A stretch of DNA of 64,000 bases from assembly GCF_000159135.1 (NCBI RefSeq), contig NZ_GG667528.1:143505-207504 (forward strand), read 5' to 3'. Source of the stretch: Corynebacterium striatum ATCC 6940 (GTDB lineage: Bacteria; Actinomycetota; Actinomycetes; Mycobacteriales; Mycobacteriaceae). The notes under the pieces were generated by a model that made no database searches, had not been told where the DNA came from, and saw only the letters and a list, made by a program, of their open reading frames with translations. The first letter of the stretch is position 1. Each line of letters opens with the position of its first letter. Both the position numbers and the translations under genes were made by a program. Shown piece by piece: positions 1 through 9,982 of this stretch.

Positions 1-1507
1 CCGCGCCATAATGACCGCCGTCCGCAACATGGGGTTCCGCACCGGGAGTCGCAATGACAAGTGCCGGCTCCCCTGGCACTTCATCGATGACCTTGTTACC
101 GCCAGACATGACAATCCGCGTGCTTGGAAAGGCGCGACCCAGCTCTTCCGCCGTACGCTCCGAGCCCAATACGATGGCGCGCAGGCGCGGCGAGCCGCAT
201 TCCGTGCACCGGAACTTGGAGTCGATGCGTCCGCACCACGTACAGGTTGGCAGGGATGCTTGGCCCTCATGCCCACCGTGCGAATCACCCGGCAGGCCAA
301 GCGGACCGTTGCAATGGCGGCACCTTGCCGGCGCGCGGCAATTCCCGCATGCCAGGATGGGCGCGTAGCCCTTGCGCGGGACCTGCACGAGAACTGGTTC
401 GCCGCGGTCGAGGGCACGACGCGCGGCTTGGTAAGCAGGACCGCTTAGCGACGTCGTTCCGCCCTGCAGATCACGCGCCACCTGGAATCCGAAGGCTCCG
501 ACCGGCGTGATCGCAGGACGCCGCGCCGAAAGCGACGACTCACTCGGCACTAGGTCGTGCGCCCACCCCGACTCCACCAGGAGCTGCGTCTCCGCGGTGC
601 GCGAATGACCGGCCAAAATAAGACTGCATCCCTCCAACGCAGAGCGCGTGGTGAGCACCTCGCGCGCATGTACGTAGGGCTTGAGATTATCCACGAGATT
701 GTCGTCGCCATCGTCCACGATGACGGCAAGGCGCAGATTCGCCACCGGAGCAAAAGCCGCAGACCGCGTGCCGATGACGATGCGTGCCTGGCCCACCAAG
801 GCTGACAGATAGCGCCGGTACCTAGCCTGCGGACCAGTGGCGTTGCCGAGCACGGTTACCTGTTTAGCCGCGACTATCTCGCGCAGCGCACGCTCGAGCT
901 TGTCGACGTCACGTTGATCCGGCACCACGATGAGCGAGCCGCCTCCGTCTACCGCGATTTTTGCAGCCAAAGCAGCCAGCGCTGCCGCCCAATCATCGCC
1001 GGGTGCTACCTGCCAGGCAGCGCGCGCAATGCCGCCGCCTAGCACTGTATCCACGAAAGACTCGCCGAACTGATACGCGGACCAGCTGGACAGATCGGGT
1101 TCGCTGGCGTCTCCCAGCTCCTCCCACGGCGTCGACAAGTCTGATTCTTCCGCCTTGGCATGACGCGGAGGGATAGCGGAACGAATGATGTCGGAGCGAA
1201 CTGCCCCGTACCGGGCGGCAAGCGATTCGACGAGTTGTGAGAGCTGCGCTGGATAGACTGCAAAGGGTGAGATCACTCGGTCGAGATAGCGCAGCTCGCC
1301 CGCGAACTCCGAGTCGTTGCGGCGCTCCAGAACGATGGCGTCGCTAAGCCGCCCATTGAAGCGGATACGTACGCGAACCCCAGGCTGTGCGGCCTCCGAT
1401 TGTTCCTCGTCCACGCGGTAGTCGAACCCGCGATCTAAGTGAGCAACCCCTAAAAGAGGCAACACCCGCGCGACCGGTTTGTGGGCGGCGGGTGTTCTCT
1501 TCGGCAT
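1..1507 (-). CDS. priA: Primosomal protein N' PriA, actinobacterial form, C-terminus cut by window edge
   Basis: This gene runs off the left edge; about 500 N-terminal residues are visible from the ATG at 1505-1507. PriA loads the replicative helicase at stalled forks. The zinc-binding region is clear: cysteine pairs appear in order as CGNC, CRHC, CTWC and CTEC at about residues 374-425, after the PRKGYAP segment. Where helicase-active PriA has a GxxGxGKT Walker A loop, this protein reads APGDDWAAALAALAAK, so ATP binding is probably lost. That is known for actinobacterial PriA, and a scaffolding role is inferred. It lies 11 bp downstream of metK in the same direction and may be co-transcribed with it. 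Antisense reading frames here are shadows. Confidence 0.9.
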   Translation of the reverse strand, partial: MPKRTPAAHKPVARVLPLLGVAHLDRGFDYRVDEEQSEAAQPGVRVRIRFNGRLSDAIVLERRNDSEFAGELRYLDRVISPFAVYPAQLSQLVESLAARYGAVRSDIIRSAIPPRHAKAEESDLSTPWEELGDASEPDLSSWSAYQFGESFVDTVLGGGIARAAWQVAPGDDWAAALAALAAKIAVDGGGSLIVVPDQRDVDKLERALREIVAAKQVTVLGNATGPQARYRRYLSALVGQARIVIGTRSAAFAPVANLRLAVIVDDGDDNLVDNLKPYVHAREVLTTRSALEGCSLILAGHSRTAETQLLVESGWAHDLVPSESSLSARRPAITPVGAFGFQVARDLQGGTTSLSGPAYQAARRALDRGEPVLVQVPRKGYAPILACGNCRAPARCRHCNGPLGLPGDSHGGHEGQASLPTCTWCGRIDSKFRCTECGSPRLRAIVLGSERTAEELGRAFPSTRIVMSGGNKVIDEVPGEPALVIATPGAEPHVADGGHYGA

Positions 1508-1518
1508 AGGCTCAGATT

Positions 1519-2751
1519 CTACAGGCCAGCTGCCTTTCGCAGTGCGGCGGCACGGGAGGTCGACTCCCATGGCAGGTCAACGTCGGTACGACCGAAGTGA
1601 CCATAGGCCGCAGTCTGCCGGTAGATAGGACGCAACAGATCGAGATCACGGATGATGGCCGCCGGACGAAGGTCGAAGACCTCGTTGACTGCCGCTTGAA
1701 TAGCGGCGTCGCTGAGTCCCTCGTGTGCGGTGCCGAACGTCTCGACGTACAGGCCCACCGGCTTCGCACGGCCGATGGCGTAGGCCACTTGCACCTCGGC
1801 CCGATCGGCGAGTCCTGCGGCGACGATATTCTTAGCCACCCAACGCATTGCGTAAGCTCCGGAACGGTCAACCTTACTCGGATCCTTGCCAGAGAAGGCA
1901 CCGCCGCCGTGGCGGGCCATGCCTCCATAGGTGTCAACGATGATCTTGCGGCCAGTAAGACCCGCATCGCCCATTGGGCCGCCGAGGATAAAGGAGCCGG
2001 AAGGGTTAACGAGCAAGGTGGTGTCTTCGCCGTAGTACTTTTCCAAGCCAGCATCCTGGATGACCCATTCGACGACGTGCTTGCGCAGCTGTTCCTCAAG
2101 CCACTTCTGGGTCACGTCTTGGTCGTGCTGGGTGGAAATGACGATGGTGTCTAAGTGCGAAGGAACGTTGTTGTCGTCATAGGCGGAAGTCACCTGGGTC
2201 TTGCCGTCTGGGCGGAGGTGATCAACGATCTTCTCCTTGCGCACCTCGCTGAGGCGGCGGGAAAGGCGGTGCGCCAGAGCGATAGGCAGCGGCATGAACT
2301 CGGCGGTCTCGTTGGTGGCGTAGCCGAACATCAGGCCTTGGTCGCCGGCGCCTGCGGAGTCATTCTCCTCATCAAAGTCGTCACCGCGATCGCGGGCCTC
2401 GGTAGAGGTGTCGACGCCGGCGCCGATTTCCTGGGACTGCTCGCCAATGGCGACGTTTACGCCACAGGTGTGTCCGTCGAATCCAACGTCAGAAGAGGTA
2501 AAGCCGATGTCCGTGAGAGTCTTGCGCACCAATTGGGGGATCTCGACATAGCCGGTGGTGCGGACCTCACCTACTACGTGGACCTGGCCGGTGGTGACTA
2601 GGGTCTCGACGGCGACGCGAGCATGCGGGTCCTTCTCGAGCAGCGCGTCGAGGATGGTGTCGGAGATTGCGTCGCAAATTTTATCCGGGTGTCCCTCAGT
2701 CACAGACTCACTGGTGAACAAACGGGTAGCCGGTGCATGGTTAACAGTCAC
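1519..2751 (-). CDS. metK: S-adenosylmethionine synthetase
   Basis: MetK (410 aa, normal length) makes S-adenosylmethionine from methionine and ATP in the cytoplasm. Signatures seen are GHPDKICD near residue 20, [11 protein letters not shown] near 132, and the glycine-rich [16 protein letters not shown] near 277, which binds the triphosphate. The start is a GTG at 2749-2751, preceded by AAGGAA five bases upstream. The 120-bp leader carries a good promoter whose spacer holds a perfect TAGAC-N6-GTCTA palindrome, the operator type of the methionine/cysteine repressor McbR. Regulation by sulfur amino acid status is therefore likely. No SAM riboswitch fold was apparent. Confidence 0.97.
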   Translation of the reverse strand: MTVNHAPATRLFTSESVTEGHPDKICDAISDTILDALLEKDPHARVAVETLVTTGQVHVVGEVRTTGYVEIPQLVRKTLTDIGFTSSDVGFDGHTCGVNVAIGEQSQEIGAGVDTSTEARDRGDDFDEENDSAGAGDQGLMFGYATNETAEFMPLPIALAHRLSRRLSEVRKEKIVDHLRPDGKTQVTSAYDDNNVPSHLDTIVISTQHDQDVTQKWLEEQLRKHVVEWVIQDAGLEKYYGEDTTLLVNPSGSFILGGPMGDAGLTGRKIIVDTYGGMARHGGGAFSGKDPSKVDRSGAYAMRWVAKNIVAAGLADRAEVQVAYAIGRAKPVGLYVETFGTAHEGLSDAAIQAAVNEVFDLRPAAIIRDLDLLRPIYRQTAAYGHFGRTDVDLPWESTSRAAALRKAAGL

Positions 2752-2829
2752 AAATATTCCTTAGTGCAGAAAGAAGTGCTTATTTAGCGTTCATTGCATG
2801 GTTCTGGCCCCAAGCTTTAACAACTAGCC

Positions 2830-2858
2830 AGCATAGACCAAGCGGTCTATTAATGCAA
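2830..2858 (-). promoter_or_regulatory. metK promoter with embedded McbR-type operator
   Basis: Read on the minus strand, TTGCAT (-35, 2853-2858) and TATGCT (-10, 2830-2835) are separated by exactly 17 bp. The perfect palindrome TAGACCGCTTGGTCTA (2834-2849) fills most of the spacer and overlaps the -10. TAGAC-N6-GTCTA is the consensus I know for McbR, the TetR-type repressor of sulfur metabolism in corynebacteria. Binding here would block RNA polymerase. The McbR gene itself is not in the window. Confidence 0.8.
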
Positions 2859-2871
2859 TTAGGCCGGTCTA

Positions 2872-4158
2872 CTAGCTGAGGATTTGATTCACAGCATCCA
2901 GGATCTGCGCTGCGACCACATGCTTTGAGCCATGGGCAACGACTTGCGGCTCGCTATCCCGGCGTAGAATCCACCCTTCGCTGGTGGTCTGGCCGAAGAC
3001 CTTGCCCTCGCCCACTTCGTTAGCCATGAGTACATCGCAACCCTTGCGTTCAAACTTCGCTTGCGCGAACTCCAAAGCCGTATGGGTGGAATCGCCAGTC
3101 TCGGCTGCAAAGCCGACGATGACGACGCCTTCTTTGAGCTCTCCTGCTGCACACTGGGCCACCAGCCCCTTGAGGACATCGGGATTTTCCACGAGCTGGA
3201 GTGAGGAGAGGGCGTCGTCAGCCGTGCCCTTTTTCATCTTTGAGTCGGCGACGAGCGCTGGCCGGTAGTCAGCGACGGCTGCGGCCATGATGATGACGTC
3301 GGCGTCCTTCGATTCCTCAGCCATTGCAGCCTCTAGGTCTGCGGTAGAGACCACGTTTCGGATTTTGGCTCCGGATGGCACAGGAAGCTCAGCGGTATTT
3401 CCGGCCACGATGACTACCTCTGCCCCGCGCTGCGCTGCAATCTCGGCTAACGCAAAGCCTTGGCGCCCAGAAGAGCGGTTGCCGAGGTAGCGCACTGGGT
3501 CTAGGTTCTCCTGGGTGCCTCCCGCGGAGATGACGACCTTCTTGCTTGTCCAATCATGCGGGATACGGTAGCCGTCTAGCTCAGTGCGCACGAGCTCCGC
3601 GATCTGCGCAGGCTCAGGTAGACGGCCGGGGCCAGAATCCTTACCAGTAAGCCGTCCATGGGCAGGCTCCATGACTGTGATACCACGGCGACGCAGCGTA
3701 GCAACGTTTTCAACGGTGGCCGGATTGAGCCACATCTCGGTGTGCATGGCCGGTACTACGATGACCGGGCACGTGGCCACAAGCACGGTTGCTGTCAGCA
3801 GATCATCTGCGCGGCCTGCAGCGATTCGGGCGATGACATCTGCAGTAGCCGGCGCGATAACAACGGCATCAGCATGCTGGCCAATATTGACGTGCTGCAC
3901 CTCATCGACGGCATCGAATACAGTTGTGGAGACGGGATTGCCGGAGAGCGCTTCGAAGGTTGCAGCGCCAACGAAGTTTAGCGCAGCGGGCGTTGGAACA
4001 ACGCGGACTTCATCGCCGTGCTCTTTAAGGTCACGGACCAAGTGGCAAGCCTTGTAGGCAGCGATTCCGCCAGCCACGCCAACGACGATGCTACGCGGCT
4101 GCTTCGCCGGCTCCTGGCTGCTAGTAGGAGCCGCTAGATTCTCAATTGCGTCAGTCAC
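2872..4158 (-). CDS. coaBC: Bifunctional phosphopantothenoylcysteine decarboxylase / phosphopantothenate-cysteine ligase
   Basis: CoaBC catalyses two consecutive steps of coenzyme A synthesis. The N-terminal flavin-dependent CoaC half (about residues 20-200) shows GVAGGIAAYKA and the PAMHTEMW active-site segment. The C-terminal CoaB half (about 210-428) shows ISAGGTQENLDPVRYLGNRS, MAAAVADYRP and a KKG lysine. The CoaC flap reads GRLTGKDSGPGR, the form I associate with actinobacteria. I chose the GTG at 4156-4158 (428 aa) because it gives the usual N-terminus VTDAIEN; the frame is open to 4218. It follows rpoZ on the same strand, with a probable terminator between them. Confidence 0.95.
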   Translation of the reverse strand: MTDAIENLAAPTSSQEPAKQPRSIVVGVAGGIAAYKACHLVRDLKEHGDEVRVVPTPAALNFVGAATFEALSGNPVSTTVFDAVDEVQHVNIGQHADAVVIAPATADVIARIAAGRADDLLTATVLVATCPVIVVPAMHTEMWLNPATVENVATLRRRGITVMEPAHGRLTGKDSGPGRLPEPAQIAELVRTELDGYRIPHDWTSKKVVISAGGTQENLDPVRYLGNRSSGRQGFALAEIAAQRGAEVVIVAGNTAELPVPSGAKIRNVVSTADLEAAMAEESKDADVIIMAAAVADYRPALVADSKMKKGTADDALSSLQLVENPDVLKGLVAQCAAGELKEGVVIVGFAAETGDSTHTALEFAQAKFERKGCDVLMANEVGEGKVFGQTTSEGWILRRDSEPQVVAHGSKHVVAAQILDAVNQILS

Positions 4159-4203
4159 CCGCCCGAGTCTACAGGGTGGTACTCCACGCACTTGAACATG
4201 CCG

Positions 4204-4243
4204 AAGGCCCCCAATCACATCGGGTGATGCGAGCGGGGGCCTT
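4204..4243 (-). terminator. Hairpin terminator downstream of rpoZ
   Basis: A perfect 9-bp stem (AAGGCCCCC at 4204-4212 pairing with GGGGGCCTT at 4235-4243) encloses a second small stem, ATCAC/GTGAT. It starts 13 bp after the rpoZ stop. The run of T after the stem is short, so termination may be partial and allow read-through into coaBC. Confidence 0.6.
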
Positions 4244-4256
4244 AACGGGAGAAAGC

Positions 4257-4559
4257 TTACTTGCCTTCCTCGTGGTCGAGGAGGCCAGCTTCAATCTCAC
4301 GAAGAGCGATGGAAAGCGGCTTCTCGCCGGCCTCAGGAGTTACCAGAGGTCCAACGAACTCGAAGACGCCCTCATCCTGCTCTTGGTAGTAGCTGTTGAT
4401 CTGGCGCGCGCGCTTTGCGGCAAAGATCACCAGTGCGTACTTGGAAGAGACCTTGTCGAGGAGCTCATCGATCGGAGGGGCGGTAATGCCCGTTGGCGGA
4501 TCGAATACTGGCTCTGGCTTCTGGGCCTCAGTATTAGCAGGGGTGGTCACGTTAGTCAC
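4257..4559 (-). CDS. rpoZ: DNA-directed RNA polymerase omega subunit
   Basis: Omega (100 aa) binds the C-terminal part of beta-prime and stabilises RNA polymerase. The conserved core [20 protein letters not shown] is followed by [12 protein letters not shown], which is diagnostic. I prefer the GTG at 4557-4559 (product MTNVTTP) over the GTG two codons upstream at 4565, because AAAGG lies five bases before it and corynebacterial omega begins MTNV. It sits between gmk and coaBC in the same direction, the usual actinobacterial arrangement. Confidence 0.95.
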   Translation of the reverse strand: MTNVTTPANTEAQKPEPVFDPPTGITAPPIDELLDKVSSKYALVIFAAKRARQINSYYQEQDEGVFEFVGPLVTPEAGEKPLSIALREIEAGLLDHEEGK

Positions 4560-4599
4560 ATGCACCTTTACTTCACTTGGAAATGGTCAAAATCTAGTT

Positions 4600-5169
4600 C
4601 TATCCCTGCAGGATATCACTAATTGCTGCCACGGCGTCATCAAGATTTTCATTGACAACCACGTGGTCGAACTCGTCTTGAGCGGCAAGTTCCGCGTGTG
4701 CGGTTTCTAGCCTGCGGTCGATGACATCCTGCGGCTCCGTTCCACGACCGGTCAAGCGCTCAACGAGCACTTCCCAGGATGGTGGCGCCAAGAACACGGT
4801 TTTTGCCTCAGGCAAAGCCGCCTTGACGTTGCGAGCCCCTTCCAGATCTACCTCGACAAGCACGGGGCGACCAGCTGCCATTGCCTCTTGTACGGGACGG
4901 GCAGGAGTGCCGGAGCGCTGCAGGCCGCCGTGGATTTCTGCCCATTCGAGCATCTCCCCGGCGTCGATACGCTGTTGGAAGGTTTCAGGAGTAACGAAGA
5001 AATAGTCAACCCCGTCCTGCTCACCAGGTCGGGGTTGACGCGTCGTCATTGAGACGCTGAAGTACAGCTTGTCGACGTCATTGCGCAGGCGCGAAACTAC
5101 AGTGGACTTACCCACCGCGGAAGGCCCAGCCAGAACGACTAGGCGACCGCGTGTAGTTGCGTCAGACAT
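4600..5169 (-). CDS. gmk: Guanylate kinase
   Basis: Gmk (189 aa) phosphorylates GMP to GDP. Near the N-terminus it has the P-loop GPSAVGKST (about residues 15-23), followed by [19 protein letters not shown], the GMP-binding segment, and later [14 protein letters not shown]. The length is normal for bacterial guanylate kinase. The gene begins 8 bp after mihF ends and is followed by rpoZ. This is the gmk-rpoZ pairing common in bacteria. Confidence 0.96.
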   Translation of the reverse strand: MSDATTRGRLVVLAGPSAVGKSTVVSRLRNDVDKLYFSVSMTTRQPRPGEQDGVDYFFVTPETFQQRIDAGEMLEWAEIHGGLQRSGTPARPVQEAMAAGRPVLVEVDLEGARNVKAALPEAKTVFLAPPSWEVLVERLTGRGTEPQDVIDRRLETAHAELAAQDEFDHVVVNENLDDAVAAISDILQG

Positions 5170-5177
5170 CGCGACTC

Positions 5178-5498
5178 TTATTCGCCGTAGCCGAAGCGCT
5201 CGAGCAGAGCACGGCGCTGGCGATCACCGAGGCCGCGTAGACGACGGGTCTGAGCAATCTCGAGATCTTCCATGATTTCCTTAGCCTTGACCTTGCCAAC
5301 CTTCGGCAGAGCCTCGAGGAGCGCGGAGACCTTGGTCTTGCCGATGATCTCATCGGTCTCAGCCTTGTCCAGAACGTCCTTCAGGTTGGTCTCGCCGCGC
5401 TTCAGCGCAGCCTTGAGCTCAGCGCGAGCCTTGCGAGCCTCAGCAGCCTTTGCGAGAGCTTCCTTGCGCTGCTCATCAGTCAACTTGGGAAGGGCCAC
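5178..5498 (-). CDS. mihF: Integration host factor, actinobacterial type (mIHF)
   Basis: A 106-residue basic, mostly helical protein of the mIHF family. In actinobacteria this replaces the IHF/HU heterodimer as an architectural DNA-binding protein. The N-terminal half is lysine- and alanine-rich ([17 protein letters not shown]), and a helix-two-turn-helix-like C-terminal half contains [20 protein letters not shown] and [18 protein letters not shown], typical of the family. The start is a GTG with GGAGG a few bases upstream. It precedes gmk by 8 bp and is probably the first gene of the mihF-gmk-rpoZ unit, since nearly 300 bp of non-coding DNA lie upstream. Confidence 0.93.
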   Translation of the reverse strand: MALPKLTDEQRKEALAKAAEARKARAELKAALKRGETNLKDVLDKAETDEIIGKTKVSALLEALPKVGKVKAKEIMEDLEIAQTRRLRGLGDRQRRALLERFGYGE

Positions 5499-5792
5499 GG
5501 GTTTCCTCCGATTTCATTAGATTGATAATTTACGTCCAGTAAGTCTTACCAGATTCCGGCCGCAATAACGGGAGCGAATCCCTTGATGCCATGAGAACTC
5601 CCCAAGCTACAACCCATGAGTAGAGCTCGGTTTTGTCACCTGGCGCGAACCGACTTCTGGCAATCCTAGCACTGGTGTTTACGCGATGACATTACTTGGG
5701 TCCAGTTTGGATGGAATTCCCGCACGTCATCGCGGTGCGTTTTACAAACTACCAGGTAAATGGCGGGCCTGTTAATCGGCCACACCACTTCC
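5499..5792. other. Non-coding interval between pyrF and mihF
   Basis: These 294 bp contain no convincing reading frame or RNA gene. They must carry the end of the pyrimidine operon transcript and the promoter of mihF. On the minus strand an AT-rich stretch with TATCAAT (about 5521-5527) lies a short distance upstream of the mihF ribosome-binding site and could be the -10, but I cannot define it firmly. Confidence 0.4.
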
Positions 5793-6632
5793 CTAAAAAG
5801 CAGTCTCTGCCAGTGCTTCCTTTACGGCTTCCTGCAGGTCACGCACCTGAGGACCGCGCTCGAGCACAGAGCGGGAAACATTTGCAAAACCAAGTTCCGG
5901 CGCTGCGATGGTGATTGCTTTCACGTCCTGTGCCGTGGCCCCTTGTGCTCCAACGCCAGGAAGCAGAACTGGACCCGCAAGCTGGTCAAGGACCGGTGGA
6001 TGCTTTAATGTTGCACCAACAACTACTCCGACATTGCCAGCACGGCCTTCTGCCGCGTAAGACGCATTAATCGCAGCACATTGATTGACCACTCCCTGTG
6101 CCACTGTCACACCGTCAGCGTCCTTGATGGACTGGGAACTCACCGCTTCAGGGTTGGAGGTCGCAGCGAGAACGAACACACCGCGTCCAGTCTCTTCCGC
6201 CAAGTCGAAGACTGGTTTAAGAGAGCCAACCCCCAAATACGGCGATACCGTGACCGCATCCGAAAGCAACGGTGAGGTCTCTCCTAACCAGGCATCAGCG
6301 TAGCCAGCCATGGTGGAACCGATATCACCGCGCTTTGCATCAGCAAGCGTGAGACATCCGGCCTCGCGTAGGCCCTGGAGTGTTTCCTCCAGTACTGCAA
6401 AGCCGGCGGAGCCGAAACGCTCAAAGAAGGCCACCTGCGGCTTAACCACCGCAACAGTGTCAGCAAATGCTTCCACACAGGTGCGAGCAAACGTCCGCAG
6501 ACCGTCGACATCGTTGTTCAGGCCCCAGGCCTGCAGAAGGTGCGCGTGTGGGTCAATGCCTACGCACAGACGTCCGCGCTCAACCCCTGCAGCGACCAGC
6601 CGCTCACCAAAGGTCTTACTTGGTTGGACCAT
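5793..6632 (-). CDS. pyrF: Orotidine 5'-phosphate decarboxylase
   Basis: PyrF (279 aa) converts OMP to UMP, the last step of de novo UMP synthesis. The sequence is of the longer mycobacterial (group 2) type: [11 protein letters not shown] near residue 24, [16 protein letters not shown] near 60, and the catalytic [19 protein letters not shown] near 95. I chose the ATG at 6630-6632 (MVQPSKTF). It overlaps the end of carB by 17 bp, indicating translational coupling at the distal end of the pyr operon. Confidence 0.95.
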   Translation of the reverse strand: MVQPSKTFGERLVAAGVERGRLCVGIDPHAHLLQAWGLNNDVDGLRTFARTCVEAFADTVAVVKPQVAFFERFGSAGFAVLEETLQGLREAGCLTLADAKRGDIGSTMAGYADAWLGETSPLLSDAVTVSPYLGVGSLKPVFDLAEETGRGVFVLAATSNPEAVSSQSIKDADGVTVAQGVVNQCAAINASYAAEGRAGNVGVVVGATLKHPPVLDQLAGPVLLPGVGAQGATAQDVKAITIAAPELGFANVSRSVLERGPQVRDLQEAVKEALAETAF

Positions 6633-9600
6633 GCTCGAGCTCCTGGAGTGCACGGACCTCGAGGTCGCCAACACGAAGCGCCTCAATACCCTGAACCGCT
6701 GCGGTTACGCCCTGCACAGTGGTGATAAGTGGCACGCCTACAGATACCGCAGCCGCGCGGATGTCGTAGCCATCGTGGCGTGCGGTACCAGAACCAGCTG
6801 GGGTATTGAGGATGAGGTCAATCTTGCCACCAAGGATTTGGTCCACGATGGATTCCTGGCCCTCTGCAGCCTCGGATACTTTGACTGCTACTTCACAGTC
6901 AATGCCGTTGCGGCGCAGCATCTGCGCAGTTCCCGAGGTAGCGATGATGTTGTATCCCATGTAGGCCAGACGCTGGATCGGGAAGATGAGGGTGCGCTTG
7001 TCGCGGTTAGCCACCGAAACAAACACGTTGCCCTCAGTTGGCAGCGGGCCGAAGGCTGCCATCTCGCCCTTGGCATAAGCAGCACCGAAGTTGCTGGCAA
7101 GGCCCATGACCTCACCGGTGGACTTCATCTCCGGCGAAAGAAGGGTGTCAAGCAACTTGCCGTCTTCGCGGCGGAAGCGATTAAACGGCAGAACAGCTTC
7201 CTTAACGGCGATCGGGTGCTCAATTGGCAGCGAGCCGCCATCGTAGTCAGTTGGAATCATTCCCTCAGCCTGCAGGCTGGCGATAGAATCGCCCAACATC
7301 ACACGTGCGGCAGCCTTAGCTAGCGGGACGCCTGTTGCCTTAGAAACGAAAGGCACGGTACGCGATGCGCGCGGGTTAGCCTCGATGACGTAGAGGATGT
7401 CATCCTTTAGTGCGTACTGAACGTTCATCAAGCCCTTCACGCCGATGCCGTGCGCAAGGGCGCGAGTGGACTGACGGACCTTTTCAATGTCCTCAGGGCC
7501 CAGGGTCATAGGAGGCAGTGCGCAGGAGGAGTCACCGGAGTGAATACCGGCTTCCTCGATGTGCTCCATAACGCCGCCCAGGTAGACATCCTCGCCGTCG
7601 CAGAGCGCATCGACGTCAATTTCGATTGCATTATCCAAGAAGCGGTCAACTAACACTGGGTGGTCGGCGGTGATTTCGGTGGCGCGCTCAATGTAATCGC
7701 GCAAGGAGGTCTCGTCGTACACGATCTCCATACCGCGGCCGCCCAAGACGTAGGACGGGCGGACCAAGACGGGGTATCCAATACTGAGGGCAACAGAACG
7801 TGCCTCCTCAAAGGAGGTGGCGGTACCAAAGTCTGGTGCTGGCAGCTTTGCTTCGGCAAGTACCTTGCCGAACTCGCCGCGGTCCTCGGCCAGGTCGATC
7901 GCTGCTGCGGAAGTACCAACGACTGGAACACCGGCCTGGGTCAGGCGCTCAGCAAGGCCCAGTGGAGTTTGTCCACCAAGCTGGACAATGACGCCAGCTA
8001 CCGGGCCGGACTCGGATTCCGCATGGAATACCTCCATCACGTCTTCGAAGGTTAACGGTTCAAAGTAAAGGCGGTCAGCAGTGTCGTAGTCCGTGGACAC
8101 GGTCTCAGGGTTGCAGTTAACCATGACGGTCTCGTAGCCCTGTGCGGACAGCTCGAGCGCTGCGTGAACACAGGAGTAGTCAAATTCGATGCCCTGGCCA
8201 ATTCGGTTCGGGCCGGAGCCCAGGATGATGACTTTTCCTTTGCTGTCGTCCGGCGCCAGCCGGACCTCGGACTCAGCGTCTGGGTCGAGCTCGTAAGAGC
8301 TGTAGTGGTACGGAGTCTGTGCCTCGAACTCACCTGCACAGGTGTCGACGGTCTTGTACACCGGGCGAATGCCCAGGGACCAACGCAGGGAACGAACGCC
8401 ATCCTCGCCCGCGAACTCAGGACGAAGCGCGGCAATCTGGGCGTCGGAAAGCCCGAAGACCTTTGCCTCACGCAGAAGCTCAGCATCGAGAACCGGCGCA
8501 TTAACGAGTTCTGCACGGAAATCAACGAGTGCCTTGAGCTCAGCAAGGAACCATGGGTCAATCTTGGAGTGCTCGTGGAGTTGCTCAACGGTAGCGCCCA
8601 AGCGGAAAGCTAGTTCGACGTCGTACATGCGGCCCTCAGTCGGGCGCTCGAGGTCCTTGAGGACTGCGTCCAGATCCTGAGCACGATCGCCTGCAAAGAA
8701 TTCGTCAGGCTTGGTCCAGAACCCGTTAGGCTTGCTCTCGAGCGAACGCATCACCTTGTTGAGACCAGAGATGTAGTTGCGGCCGATGCCCATGGCCTCA
8801 CCCACCGACTTCATGGTGGTGGTCAGGGTGTCATCTGCACCTGGGAACTTCTCGAAAGCAAAGCGAGGAGCCTTGACGATGACGTAGTCCAAGGTCGGTT
8901 CAAAGGCGGCCGGGGTAACACCCGTGATGTCGTTCTGAACCTCATCCAGCGTGTATCCAATGGCCAACTTTGCAGCCAACTTGGCGATGGGGAAGCCCGT
9001 TGCCTTGGAGGCAAGAGCGGAGGAACGAGACACACGCGGGTTCATCTCGATGACGATGATGCGGCCATCAACCGGGTTGACGGCGAACTGGATGTTGCAG
9101 CCGCCGGTGTCAACGCCGACCTCGCGAATAATCGCAATGCCGAGGTCACGCATCTTCTGATACTCGCGGTCGGTCAGGGTCAGGGCTGGTGCCACGGTTA
9201 CAGAGTCACCAGTGTGCACGCCCAATGCATCGACGTTTTCGATAGAAGCGATGACCACGACGTTATCGTCGCCGTCGCGCATCAGCTCGAGCTCAAATTC
9301 CTTCCAACCAAGGATGGATTCCTCAATGAGAACGTTGGCCTCGGGCGAAGCAGCCAGGCCGCCGCCTGCGATGCGGTCGAGATCTTCCTGGTTATAAGCC
9401 AGGCCAGAACCCAAACCACCCATGGTGAAGGAAGGACGCACGACTACCGGCAGGCCAAGCTCTGCAACGGTCTCGTGGACCTCGTCCATGTTGTGGCACA
9501 CGCGGGAGCGCGCAGACTCGCCACCGATGGAGGCCACGATGTCCTTGAACTTCTGACGGTCCTCGCCGCGCTCGATAGCGTCAATGTCTGCACCAATGAG

Positions 9601-9957
9601 CTCGATACCGTACTTATCAAGAATGCCAGCGCGGTCGAGCTGCACGGCAGCGTTCAGCGCGGTTTGGCCGCCCAGGGTAGCCAGGACGGCATCAATCTTG
9701 TGGCCCTCTTCGAGCTCCTTGACGATGATCTTCTCAATGAAGACAGGGTCGATTGGCTCGACATAGGTGTGGTCGGCAAATTCCGGGTCGGTCATGATGG
9801 TGGCCGGGTTGGAGTTGACCAGGGTGACGCGCAGTCCTTCTTCTTTCAGGATGCGGCAGGCCTGGGTGCCCGAGTAGTCGAACTCACAAGCCTGACCAAT
9901 GACGATCGGGCCGGAGCCGATAACCAGGACGTGGTTTACATCGTTGCGCTTTGGCAT
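6616..9957 (-). CDS. carB: Carbamoyl-phosphate synthase, large subunit
   Basis: CarB (1113 aa) makes carbamoyl phosphate from bicarbonate, ammonia delivered by CarA, and two ATP, feeding pyrimidine and arginine synthesis. Both ATP-grasp halves are present: the first opens with [20 protein letters not shown] and the second, near residue 575, with [19 protein letters not shown]. Between them is the oligomerisation region. The last ~150 residues form the MGS-like allosteric domain ([14 protein letters not shown]), where UMP or ornithine would act in relatives. It starts 25 bp after carA and overlaps pyrF. Confidence 0.97.
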   Translation of the reverse strand: MPKRNDVNHVLVIGSGPIVIGQACEFDYSGTQACRILKEEGLRVTLVNSNPATIMTDPEFADHTYVEPIDPVFIEKIIVKELEEGHKIDAVLATLGGQTALNAAVQLDRAGILDKYGIELIGADIDAIERGEDRQKFKDIVASIGGESARSRVCHNMDEVHETVAELGLPVVVRPSFTMGGLGSGLAYNQEDLDRIAGGGLAASPEANVLIEESILGWKEFELELMRDGDDNVVVIASIENVDALGVHTGDSVTVAPALTLTDREYQKMRDLGIAIIREVGVDTGGCNIQFAVNPVDGRIIVIEMNPRVSRSSALASKATGFPIAKLAAKLAIGYTLDEVQNDITGVTPAAFEPTLDYVIVKAPRFAFEKFPGADDTLTTTMKSVGEAMGIGRNYISGLNKVMRSLESKPNGFWTKPDEFFAGDRAQDLDAVLKDLERPTEGRMYDVELAFRLGATVEQLHEHSKIDPWFLAELKALVDFRAELVNAPVLDAELLREAKVFGLSDAQIAALRPEFAGEDGVRSLRWSLGIRPVYKTVDTCAGEFEAQTPYHYSSYELDPDAESEVRLAPDDSKGKVIILGSGPNRIGQGIEFDYSCVHAALELSAQGYETVMVNCNPETVSTDYDTADRLYFEPLTFEDVMEVFHAESESGPVAGVIVQLGGQTPLGLAERLTQAGVPVVGTSAAAIDLAEDRGEFGKVLAEAKLPAPDFGTATSFEEARSVALSIGYPVLVRPSYVLGGRGMEIVYDETSLRDYIERATEITADHPVLVDRFLDNAIEIDVDALCDGEDVYLGGVMEHIEEAGIHSGDSSCALPPMTLGPEDIEKVRQSTRALAHGIGVKGLMNVQYALKDDILYVIEANPRASRTVPFVSKATGVPLAKAAARVMLGDSIASLQAEGMIPTDYDGGSLPIEHPIAVKEAVLPFNRFRREDGKLLDTLLSPEMKSTGEVMGLASNFGAAYAKGEMAAFGPLPTEGNVFVSVANRDKRTLIFPIQRLAYMGYNIIATSGTAQMLRRNGIDCEVAVKVSEAAEGQESIVDQILGGKIDLILNTPAGSGTARHDGYDIRAAAVSVGVPLITTVQGVTAAVQGIEALRVGDLEVRALQELEHGPTK

Positions 9958-9982
9958 AAGTTTCTAATCCTCTTCCTGGTTC

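Noticed and set aside
2752..2871. SAM riboswitch in the metK leader
   Set aside because: No conserved multi-stem fold was seen; a repressor operator accounts for the leader.
6310..7323. 337-residue plus-strand frame opposite carB and pyrF
   Set aside because: Spans two conserved minus-strand genes in antisense; composition is not protein-like.
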